From NCBI GenBank assembly GCA_050249835.1, contig JBFWPT010000010.1, positions 1 to 64,000 on the forward strand: a stretch of DNA of 64,000 bases, given 5' to 3'. The translations under genes were made by a program, and so were the position numbers. The first letter of the stretch is position 1. Each line of letters begins with the position of its first letter. The notes under the pieces were generated by a model, which saw only the letters and a program-made list of their open reading frames with translations, made no database searches and was not told where the DNA came from. The DNA comes from Miltoncostaea sp050249835 (GTDB taxonomy: Bacteria; Actinomycetota; Thermoleophilia; Miltoncostaeales; Miltoncostaeaceae). Positions 51,523 to 59,836 of the stretch are shown piece by piece.

Positions 51523-51786
51523 CCCCTCGTTCTTCGGCGATGCGCGCGGAACCCCTCATGGGCCGTGTGGCCGGAATTCCGCGCTCCGATCAGGCCGCTG
51601 GACCTACACACGGCCGCAGCTGGACCTATGGGGGGTTCTCATCCATATCCCTCATCAGGGGGATAAACCCCCGGGTGTCACGGTCGATGACCCTGGTGCG
51701 GGACGGCGCGTGCGGCCGGGGTTCATCACTCTTGGCTCGTGGCGCCGCCGATCGGCCGCCGGAGGGCACCCGGCCGCCGGTCCTCC
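51523..51786. other. gene-free stretch with repeated GCTGGACCTA sites
   Basis: No credible coding frame lies here. GCTGGACCTA occurs at 51597-51606 and 51619-51628, 22 bp apart, each preceded by GGCCG, about 75-105 bp upstream of the GAF-GGDEF gene, so these may be regulator sites for it. Small dyads GGGGG-ATAAA-CCCCC and ATCCC...GGGAT lie near 51645-51675. Confidence 0.5.
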
Positions 51787-51816
51787 GGAGAGGGCGGGCG
51801 GGACCCCGCCCTCTCC
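51787..51816. terminator. terminator hairpin behind the aldehyde dehydrogenase
   Basis: A perfect 12-bp stem GGAGAGGGCGGG/CCCGCCCTCTCC with loop CGGGAC, located 17 nt past the stop of the minus-strand aldehyde dehydrogenase. A pyrimidine run GTACTCTTCTCCCC follows on the plus strand. Confidence 0.7.
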
Positions 51817-51832
51817 GTACTCTTCTCCCCGC

Positions 51833-53284
<1,452 letters not shown>

Positions 53285-53374
53285 CGCGTGATCCCCGTTC
53301 CGTGTCGGCAGGACGTTGCGCAGGATATCCCCGGGGGTACGCTGGGCCGAACCGCGGCGACCCGGGGGTCCACC

Positions 53375-55009
53375 GTGCAGGCGGCCGAGCTGATGGTCCG
53401 ATGCCTCGAGGCGGAGGGGGTCGAGCGCGTCTTCGCGATACCCGGCGAGGAGACGCTGGAGATCGTCGACCAGCTCAGCCGGTCGCCGATCGAGATCGTC
53501 ATCGTCCGCCACGAGCAGGGCGCCGCGTTCATGGCCGACGTCCACGGGCGCCTGACGGGCCGCGCCGGGACGTGCCTCGGCACGCTCGGGCCGGGCGCGA
53601 CGAACCTCATCACCGGGATCGGCGACGCCTACCTGGACTACGCCCCGATGGTCGCGATCACCGGCCAGGTGCGGCTCGACCTGGTCCACAAGGAGAGCCA
53701 CCAGTACGTGGACGTGGTGGACATGCTGCGTCCGGTCACCAAGTGGAACGCGCGCATCGAGCGCCCCGAGACGGTGCCCGAGGTGGTGCGCAAGGCGTTC
53801 AAGCTGGCGCAGGCCGAGCGCCCCGGGCCGACCCACCTGGAGCTGTCGGAGACGATCGCCGCGGCCGAGATGCCGTCGTCGCTGCGCCCGCTCGCCGCCA
53901 CCTCGCCGTGGCCGAGCCAGCCCGACGACGCCTCGGTGCGCGAGGCCGCCGCGGTCATCCGCGCCGCCCGCCGCCCGGTGGTGCTGACCGGCAACGGGGT
54001 CATCCGCCAGCGCGCCTCGGCCGAGCTGCGGACGCTGTGCGCGCACGCGGGCATCCCGGCCTGCCCCACGTTCATGGGGAAGGGCGCCCTGGACGACCGG
54101 TCGCTGCTGTCGCTACCGGCCGTCGGCCTGCAGGCGCGCGACTCGATGACCGCCGGGCTGGACGAGGCGGACGTGGTGATCTGCGTCGGCTACGACCCGG
54201 TGGAGTTCGCGCCGGGGGCGTGGAACCCGGGCGACCGCAAGCGCATCGTCCACATCGACGCGCGTCCCGCCGAGGTGGACCAGCACTACACGCCCGACGT
54301 GGAGATCGTCGCCTCCATCCCGGACACGCTCCGCGCCCTGGCCGCCGAGCTGCCCGCCGGATCCGAGCCCGCCTACGCGACCCGCCTGCGCGTCGCGGTC
54401 ACCACCGAGCTCGGCGCCCCGGCGGAGCGCCCCGGCGTCGTGAGCCCCCAGGCCGCCATCGCGGCCATCCGCGGCGCGATGCGCCCCGACGACGTCCTCA
54501 TCTCGGACGTCGGCGCCCACAAGCTCTGGCTGGGCCGCCTGTTCCCGGCGTACGAGCCGAACACGGTGATCATCTCGAACGGCTTCGCGACGATGGGCAT
54601 CGCCCTGCCCGGCGCGATCGCCGCCACCCTCGCCGTGCCCGACCGGCGCATCGTCGCGGTGTCCGGCGACGGCGGGTTCCTGATGAACGTGCAGGAGATG
54701 GAGACCGCCACCCGCCTCGGGCTGCCGGTCGTGGTGGTGGTGTGGGTGGACGGCGCGTACGGGGTGATCGGCTGGAAGCAGGAGCGACGCTTCGGCCGCA
54801 CCCACGCCATCCACTTCGGCAACCCGGAGTGGGGCGACCTGGCCCGCTCCTTCGGCTGGACGCATCGGGAGGCGACGGACGGCCCCGCCCTCGGCGCCGC
54901 CCTGGACGCGGCCTTCGCCCAGGACGGCCCGGCGCTCATCACGGTCCCCATCGACTACCGCCACAACGTCCGGCTCGCCAACCTGGGGGAGCCGAGCCTG
55001 AGCGCCTGA
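53375..55009 (+). CDS. acetolactate synthase-like TPP enzyme
   Basis: A 544-residue thiamine-diphosphate enzyme. N-terminal PYR domain with the cofactor-activating Glu in VIVRHEQGAAFMADVHGRLTG, a central FAD/nucleotide-type domain, and the PP domain with SGDGGFLMNVQEMETATRL and GVIGWKQERRFGR. It is closest to catabolic AlsS-type synthases (pyruvate to acetolactate), with no regulatory subunit gene nearby. The usual Asn-Asn before AYG is VDGAYG here, a mild deviation at the Mg site, so another 2-oxoacid carboligase or decarboxylase activity is possible. GTG start at 53375. Confidence 0.9.
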   Translation: MQAAELMVRCLEAEGVERVFAIPGEETLEIVDQLSRSPIEIVIVRHEQGAAFMADVHGRLTGRAGTCLGTLGPGATNLITGIGDAYLDYAPMVAITGQVRLDLVHKESHQYVDVVDMLRPVTKWNARIERPETVPEVVRKAFKLAQAERPGPTHLELSETIAAAEMPSSLRPLAATSPWPSQPDDASVREAAAVIRAARRPVVLTGNGVIRQRASAELRTLCAHAGIPACPTFMGKGALDDRSLLSLPAVGLQARDSMTAGLDEADVVICVGYDPVEFAPGAWNPGDRKRIVHIDARPAEVDQHYTPDVEIVASIPDTLRALAAELPAGSEPAYATRLRVAVTTELGAPAERPGVVSPQAAIAAIRGAMRPDDVLISDVGAHKLWLGRLFPAYEPNTVIISNGFATMGIALPGAIAATLAVPDRRIVAVSGDGGFLMNVQEMETATRLGLPVVVVVWVDGAYGVIGWKQERRFGRTHAIHFGNPEWGDLARSFGWTHREATDGPALGAALDAAFAQDGPALITVPIDYRHNVRLANLGEPSLSA

Positions 55010-55096
55010 ACCGGCCGTCGGCCGCCCTCGGCTCTTGCGCGGGGCGGCGCGACGGGAAAGGCTCGGGGTTCCGACCATCCGGCTTCTGGAGAGGGC

Positions 55097-55561
55097 ATGG
55101 ACCGGTTCATACGCATCACGTTCCTCGGCCTCGCGATCGCGCTGGTCGCGTCCAGCGTGGCCATGGCCGCGGCCGCCCTGGGGGGCTCCGCCCGCGCCGA
55201 CGACTACGTGGCGGTCAAGCCCGACGAGGACGTCGCCGTGCGCGGCACGGACCAGGACGACGACTACGACGACGACCAGACGGACACGGGCGACACCGCG
55301 ACGGGCACGGCCACGAACACGCCGACCGGCGGAGCCGCGGCGTCGGCCTCGGCTTCGCGCTCGCTCGACCGCTCCCGGGACGCCACCACGCGTGACGCGT
55401 CCCGCTCGCGCGACCGCTCCGCCGACCGCACGGGCGACAACCCGCGGGTCGCCGACATCTCGAACTCGCGCGACCTCTCGCGCGACCGCACCGGCGACCA
55501 CGACACGCGCGACCGCTCCAACTCCCGCGACCGCTCGAACGACGCGACGAGCGCCGATTGA
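55097..55561 (+). CDS. secreted low-complexity Ser/Arg/Asp-rich protein
   Basis: A 154-residue exported protein. Signal peptide MDRFIRITFLGLAIALVASS (cleaved near ARA-DD). An acidic stretch DQDDDYDDDQTDTGDT and a Thr/Ala/Ser linker precede a tail of irregular SRD/RDR repeats (SRSRDRSADRTGDN, SRDLSRDRTGDHD, RDRSNSRDRSND). Alternating Arg and Asp makes it highly charged and disordered. The stop overlaps a TTG start of a Ser/Thr kinase gene, so the Ser-rich tail could be a kinase-related partner, although it is predicted to be outside the cell. GGAGAGG precedes the ATG. Confidence 0.78.
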   Translation: MDRFIRITFLGLAIALVASSVAMAAAALGGSARADDYVAVKPDEDVAVRGTDQDDDYDDDQTDTGDTATGTATNTPTGGAAASASASRSLDRSRDATTRDASRSRDRSADRTGDNPRVADISNSRDLSRDRTGDHDTRDRSNSRDRSNDATSAD

Positions 55562-56424
55562 CGCGGTGGGCGCTCGCGGAGGGTGACGAGGTGGTGCCGG
55601 GCCGCACGGCGGTCCGGCGCCTCGGCACCGGGGAGCGGTTCGAGACCTACCTGAGCTGGGACGAGCGCCGGCTCGCGCTCGTCGTCGTCAAGGTGGTGCG
55701 GCCTCATCTGGTGGGCGACGCGCACTCCCTGCGGCGGCTGGCCGCGGAGGCGGATCTGCTGGAGCGGCTGCGCCACCCCGTCATCGTGCGGGGGCTGGAG
55801 GCCGGCCTGGACGGGCCGCGGCCCCACGTCGTGCTGGAGCACCTGGAGGGGCCGCGGCTGTCGCGCCTGATCCGCCGCCAGGGGCGCCTGGAGCCGGAGC
55901 AGCTCGTGCCGCTCGGCCAGCAGCTCGCCGCGGCCCTGCACTACATGCACGCCGAGGGCGTCGTCCACCTGGACGTGAAGCCGGGCAACGTGATCATGGG
56001 CGCGCCGGCGCGCCTCATCGACCTGAGCATCGCGCGCGAGGCCGCCGCGCTGCCCGGCGTCACGGCCCGCATCGGCACGCCCGCCTACATGGCGCCCGAG
56101 CAGGCGGAGCCGGTGGGGCGGGGGCCCCTCACCGCGGCCGCCGACGTGTGGGGGATGGGCGCGACGCTGTACCACGCCGCCGCCGGCCGGCAGGCGTTCG
56201 CGGCCCCGCGCGACCGCGACGGGCCCCTCGCGCAGCTCTCCACGACCCCCGCGCCCCTGCCCGATTCCGTCCCGGCGCCCCTCGCCGACCTGGTCCTGGC
56301 CTGCCTCGCCCCGTCGCCGGGTGACCGGCCCGCCCCGGCCGAGGCCGCGGCGGGGTTCGAGGCGCTCGCCGCCGGGATCCGGCGGAAGCCCCTGATGGCG
56401 AGGTTCCGCGTGCGGCCCCGCTGA
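55558..56424 (+). CDS. serine/threonine protein kinase (Hanks type)
   Basis: A 288-residue soluble kinase. ATP-binding Lys in LVVVKVVRPHL (near 41), catalytic loop VVHLDVKPGNVIM (HRD as HLD; Asp and Asn kept), metal-binding motif LIDLSIAR (DLS in place of DFG), activation segment end GTPAYMAPEQ, and DVWGMGATLYHAAAGR. No membrane helix or PASTA repeats. The glycine loop is poor (GTGERFETY). TTG at 55558 overlaps the secreted protein's stop (TTGA). It is probably active, but its regulation is unusual in lacking a sensor domain. Confidence 0.9.
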   Translation: MTRWALAEGDEVVPGRTAVRRLGTGERFETYLSWDERRLALVVVKVVRPHLVGDAHSLRRLAAEADLLERLRHPVIVRGLEAGLDGPRPHVVLEHLEGPRLSRLIRRQGRLEPEQLVPLGQQLAAALHYMHAEGVVHLDVKPGNVIMGAPARLIDLSIAREAAALPGVTARIGTPAYMAPEQAEPVGRGPLTAAADVWGMGATLYHAAAGRQAFAAPRDRDGPLAQLSTTPAPLPDSVPAPLADLVLACLAPSPGDRPAPAEAAAGFEALAAGIRRKPLMARFRVRPR

Positions 56425-56434
56425 GGCCTGGAGG

Positions 56435-56503
56435 CGACAGAGCGTAGCCCTGTAAGACGACAAACAGTAGCGTTGAAAGGCGACATACGGTAGCGTTGAC
56501 GCA
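56435..56503 (+). repeat. three 23-bp tandem repeats before the DUF4143 ATPase
   Basis: Three head-to-tail units begin with CGAC at 56435, 56458 and 56481, a period of exactly 23 bp. Units 2 and 3 share CGACA-A-AC--GTAGCGTTGA; unit 1 is more diverged (CGACAGAGCGTAGCC). They fill the whole 79-bp gap between the kinase stop and the ATPase start, are AT-richer than the surroundings, and probably contain the promoter. Iteron-like operator sites are the likely meaning. Confidence 0.75.
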
Positions 56504-57796
56504 ATGGGCGCGTCCACGCAGGCCGACCGGTACACACCGCGCGTCATCGATGACGAGCTCGACGAGCTCCTCCCCGTCCTCCCGGCCCTTGCGATCGAGG
56601 GGCCGAAGGGGGTCGGGAAGACGGCGACCGCCGAGCGCAGGGCCGCGACCGTGCTCCGGCTGGACGACCCCGCCGAGCGGGCGCTGGTCCAGGCCGACCC
56701 CCGGCGGGTCCTCACGGGCAGGCCGACGGTGCTCCTCGACGAGTGGCAGCGGGAGCCCCAGCTCTGGGACCTCGTTCGCCGCGCCGTGGACGACGGCGCG
56801 GCCGCGGGGCACTTCCTGCTCACGGGCTCGGCCGTGCCGCGGGAGCTGCCGGTCCACTCCGGGGCGGGCCGGATCCCGGCTCTCCGCATGCGGCCTCTCA
56901 CCCTGTCCGAGCGCCTCGGCGAGCCGGCCACGGTGTCCCTCACGGCCCTGCTGTCCGGCGGGCGGTCGCCGGTCACCGGGAGCACCGCCGTCCGCCTCGA
57001 CGACTACGCGCGCGAGATCGTCCGCTCGGGGTTCCCCGGTCTGCGCCGGTTCTCGGGGAGGGGGCTTCGGCTGCAACTCGACGGCTATCTCGACCGGGTC
57101 GTGCAACGGGACTTCGAGGAGATCGGTCACCGGGTGCGCGCCCCGGCCACGCTGCGGCGGTGGCTCACCGCGTACGCCGCCGCGACGGCCGGCGTCGCAA
57201 GCTACGAGACCATCCGCGACGCGGCCACGAGCGGCGAAGGGCAGGCGCCGGCCAGGACGACGACAGGTCCCTACCGCGATGCGCTCGAGCAGTTGTTCAT
57301 CATCGATCCCGTTCCGGCGTGGGCACCCACCCGGAACCCGCTCGCGCGACTGCTCCAGGCCCCGAAGCACCACCTGGCGGACCCCGCGCTCGCCGCGCGG
57401 CTCCTTGGCGTGGACGAGGGCAGCCTGCTCCGCCCCGACGCGCGCGGGCCGCTGCGGCCGCGGGAGGGACCGCTCGCCGGGGCCCTCTTCGAGTCCCTCG
57501 TGACGCAGTCCGTCCGCGTGTACGCGCAGCGCTCCGAGGCGCGGGTGGGGCACCTGCGCACGCGCGGCGGAGAGCAGGAGATCGACCTGATCGTGGAGCG
57601 GGGCGACGGCCGCGTGCTGGCAATGGAGGTCAAGCTCGCCACCGTGCCCGCGGAGCATGATCTCCGGGGCCTGCGATGGCTGGCGGGCCGCATCGGCGAC
57701 GACCTCCTCGATGCGGTCGTCGTCACCACCGGAGGCGAGGCCTTCCGCCGAACCGACGGCATCGCCGTCGTCCCGGCGGCCCTGCTCGGGCCGTGA
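56504..57796 (+). CDS. AAA ATPase with DUF4143 domain
   Basis: A 430-residue ATPase of the archaeal/bacterial AAA_14-DUF4143 family. Walker A IEGPKGVGKTATAE (near 35), Walker B TVLLDEWQREPQLWD (near 78), sensor FLLTGSAVP (near 108), then the DUF4143 C-terminal part ending GGEQEIDLIVERGDGRVLAMEVKL, an ExK nuclease-like fold remnant. Function is unknown; such genes are patchily distributed, often acquired by transfer and linked by some authors to toxin-like or defence roles. Upstream 23-bp repeats support a self-contained, horizontally moved unit. It converges on the LuxR gene. Confidence 0.9.
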   Translation: MGASTQADRYTPRVIDDELDELLPVLPALAIEGPKGVGKTATAERRAATVLRLDDPAERALVQADPRRVLTGRPTVLLDEWQREPQLWDLVRRAVDDGAAAGHFLLTGSAVPRELPVHSGAGRIPALRMRPLTLSERLGEPATVSLTALLSGGRSPVTGSTAVRLDDYAREIVRSGFPGLRRFSGRGLRLQLDGYLDRVVQRDFEEIGHRVRAPATLRRWLTAYAAATAGVASYETIRDAATSGEGQAPARTTTGPYRDALEQLFIIDPVPAWAPTRNPLARLLQAPKHHLADPALAARLLGVDEGSLLRPDARGPLRPREGPLAGALFESLVTQSVRVYAQRSEARVGHLRTRGGEQEIDLIVERGDGRVLAMEVKLATVPAEHDLRGLRWLAGRIGDDLLDAVVVTTGGEAFRRTDGIAVVPAALLGP

Positions 57797-57803
57797 GCCG
57801 GGA

Positions 57804-58961
57804 CTAACCCCCGGGGGAACCCTGCGCCGGGCCGCCGCGGATGGCGTCGCCCCGGGCGGTGCGGCGCTCGTTGTCGCGCAGACGGGGTTCGTAGTGGGCG
57901 AAGAAGACGCCGCCCACCAGCTCGCGGCGGCTGCGCACGCCGGTCTTCTCGAACACCGACTTGAGGTGCTGCTGGACGGTGTGTGGGGAGAGGAACAGCT
58001 CGTCGGCGATCTCGGCCGTGGACAGGCCGCGCAGGACGAGGCGAGCGACGTCCTTCTCCCGCGCGGTGAGCCCGTAGGCGGCCATGAGCAGCGGCGAGAT
58101 CCGCCCCGGGTGGGCGGGCTCGACGATGACGGCGACGCGGTGGCCAGGCTCGCCGTCGAGGAGGGCGCCGTGCAGCATCACCCAGCGGCCGTCGAGCGTG
58201 CGCACGCGGGCGAAGGCGGGGTCGTCGCGGGACGGTGAGCGGGCGGTGGCGAGGGCGCGGCCGGCCACGGCGCGCAGGGCCGGCGGGGCGGCCCCTCCGC
58301 CCGCGACGTCCCCGCCGCCGGGCAGCAACTCCAGCCAGCGCTCCACGCCGGGGGTCGCCGACACGACGGCGCCGTCCGGGTCGACGACCACCACGCCGGG
58401 GGCGTCGGGGCCCTCCGGGTCGGCCGCCTCGCCCACCAGCAGGCCCCGCCGGGCGGCGGCGGCGAGGTCGGGGGCGACGGAGCGGAGGAACCGGATCTCC
58501 GTCTCGCTGAACCACGGCGCGCCGCGCTCGCGGTAGAGGCCGAGCATCCCCCAGCTCTCGCCCCCGGGGGTGCGGAGGGCGACCAGGAGCTCCTGCTCGG
58601 CCCCGTACGGCTCCATGTAGAGGGTCCAGGCGATCGACGAGGTGGGGTCGCCGCCGCAGGCCTCGTGCAGGGTGGAGGCCCCGGTCGCCGAGCGGGCGAC
58701 GTCGTCCATCTTGTGGGCGTCGTCGACCATGTACTCGTGCACGAGCCACTCGGGCGGCACCTCCGGCAGCCCCTGCTCGTAGTGGCTCGTCGCGAGCAGC
58801 GAGAGCGGGTCGAGCGTGAACCAGCAGGGGGTCCGGTAGTGGGGGACGACGGGGGCGATGACCTCCGTGGCGGCGCGCCAGAGCGTCACCAGGTCCAGTC
58901 CGCGCGTCGCGAGCTCCGCGATCCGGTCCCGCGCGCGCCCTTCGGCGGCGGAGGTTCCCAC
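57804..58961 (-). CDS. LuxR family regulator with GAF-like sensor region
   Basis: A 385-residue regulator. The N-terminal part (about residues 20-170) has a GAF-like pattern (TPCWFTLDPLSLL, SWGMLGLYRERGAPWFSETEIRFLRSV). A PAS-like segment follows (GVVVVDPDGAVVSATPGVERWLELL). The C-terminal HTH is typical: LTAREKDVARLVLRGLSTAEIADELFLSPHTVQQHLKSVFEKTGVRSRRELV (in segments). No phosphoacceptor receiver domain. GTG at 58961, divergent from the cupin gene with 92 bp between, which makes the cupin a candidate target. Confidence 0.9.
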   Translation of the reverse strand: MGTSAAEGRARDRIAELATRGLDLVTLWRAATEVIAPVVPHYRTPCWFTLDPLSLLATSHYEQGLPEVPPEWLVHEYMVDDAHKMDDVARSATGASTLHEACGGDPTSSIAWTLYMEPYGAEQELLVALRTPGGESWGMLGLYRERGAPWFSETEIRFLRSVAPDLAAAARRGLLVGEAADPEGPDAPGVVVVDPDGAVVSATPGVERWLELLPGGGDVAGGGAAPPALRAVAGRALATARSPSRDDPAFARVRTLDGRWVMLHGALLDGEPGHRVAVIVEPAHPGRISPLLMAAYGLTAREKDVARLVLRGLSTAEIADELFLSPHTVQQHLKSVFEKTGVRSRRELVGGVFFAHYEPRLRDNERRTARGDAIRGGPAQGSPGG

Positions 58962-59053
58962 GGCGCGATCGTATTACCACCTTCCTGGGAGGGACACGCC
59001 CCCGGCGCCGTTCTAGCGTCGAGCCCGTCCGGTGGCGATGGGAGGAGGCGGAG

Positions 59054-59530
59054 ATGAACGAGGCGACGAACGGCGCGGTCGGCGCGGTCGGCGCGGACGC
59101 CGCGCGGTGGTGGTTCGGGGGGCGGGCGGTGGTGCTGACGGGCGCGGCCCAGACCGGCGGCGGGCTCGCAGTGATCGAGGTCACCGATCCCCCCGGCGAG
59201 CAGACCCCGCTCCACGTGCACCACCGCGAGGACGAGACGTTCTACGTCCTCGAGGGCTCGGTGACGATCGAGGTGGACGGCGCGGCCACGACCCTCGGCC
59301 CGGGCGACCTGGCCGTCGGCCCGCGCGACGTCCCGCACCGCTACACCGTCGGCCCCGAGGGCTGCCGGATGCTCTTCATCTGCACCCCGGGCGGCTTCGA
59401 GGACTTCGTCCTCGCGACGAGCCGGCCCGCCGAGGGGCCCGGGCTGCCGCCGCCCTCCGACGAGATGCCGGACATGGAGTGGCTCGCCGCGAGAGCGCGG
59501 GACGCCGGCTGCGAGGTGCTGGACGGCTGA
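59054..59530 (+). CDS. cupin domain protein
   Basis: A 158-residue single-domain cupin. Motif 1 HVHHREDETFYVLEGSVTIEVDG keeps HxH and Glu ligands; motif 2 GDLAVGPRDVPHRYTVG keeps the last His. A metal-dependent dioxygenase, isomerase or sensory role is possible; actinobacterial relatives are annotated only as cupin 2. GGAGGAGGCGG gives a strong ribosome site. It is followed at once by a terminator-like hairpin and copy B of the dispersed element. Confidence 0.9.
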   Translation: MNEATNGAVGAVGADAARWWFGGRAVVLTGAAQTGGGLAVIEVTDPPGEQTPLHVHHREDETFYVLEGSVTIEVDGAATTLGPGDLAVGPRDVPHRYTVGPEGCRMLFICTPGGFEDFVLATSRPAEGPGLPPPSDEMPDMEWLAARARDAGCEVLDG

Positions 59531-59531
59531 G

Positions 59532-59564
59532 GGCCGCCCCCCGGCGCGGGGGTCACGGCCGGTC
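59532..59564 (+). terminator. terminator-like hairpin behind the cupin gene
   Basis: GGCCG-CC-CCCCC pairs with GGGGG-TCA-CGGCC around CGGCGC, beginning 2 nt past the stop. The same arrangement (hairpin, then the 50-bp element) follows bcsA. Confidence 0.5.
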
Positions 59565-59605
59565 GGACCTGGCGTCCAGGTCCAACTGGACCTCGCGCGA
59601 CGGGG
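59556..59605 (+). repeat. 50-bp dispersed intergenic element, copy B
   Basis: Partner of 10951-11000 (44 of 50 identical, no gaps). In this copy the centre contains a perfect dyad AGGTCCA-AC-TGGACCT (59578-59593). Copy A keeps only part of that dyad, so the changes are not compensatory. Confidence 0.7.
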
Positions 59606-59645
59606 TGTTCGTGGGCCGCGGCCGGCGGCCGGTCGCCGGCCGGGT

Positions 59646-59730
59646 GATAGAGCGGGGTCTATCGCCTGGGCGTGAGGCGATGGACCCGGGTCTATCGCGA
59701 AGCCCATGGTGGGGTTACCCCCACCATGGG
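59646..59730. promoter_or_regulatory. nested palindromes upstream of the MmpL operon
   Basis: Three dyads lie in a row. GATAGA...TCTATC spans 59646-59663. Arms GCGATGGACCC and GGGTCTATCGC (59677-59698) are near perfect. Perfect 12-bp arms CCCATGGTGGGG and CCCCACCATGGG with spacer TTAC occupy 59703-59730. GGGTCTATCGC also repeats directly at 59655 and 59688, 33 bp apart. They are candidate operators for the transporter-kinase-regulator operon starting at 59837. The last dyad could instead form an RNA hairpin. Confidence 0.6.
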
Positions 59731-59836
59731 ACGCCGGGAGGCGGGAGCGCCGGACGCCAGGGGCCTCCATGGGATGCGGGAGAGGGCTGATCGAGGGTGA
59801 TCGCACCACTCCGCGACACCCTGGAAGGAGAGCCAC

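Noticed and set aside
55370..55555. CRISPR-like repetition in the region of repeated CGCGACCGCTC motifs
   Set aside because: The repeats are short, irregular and in frame; they encode the SRD/RDR tail of the secreted protein, with no spacers.
56435..56503. Terminal inverted repeats of a transposon around the DUF4143 gene
   Set aside because: The units are direct, not inverted, and no matching copy was found downstream of 57796.
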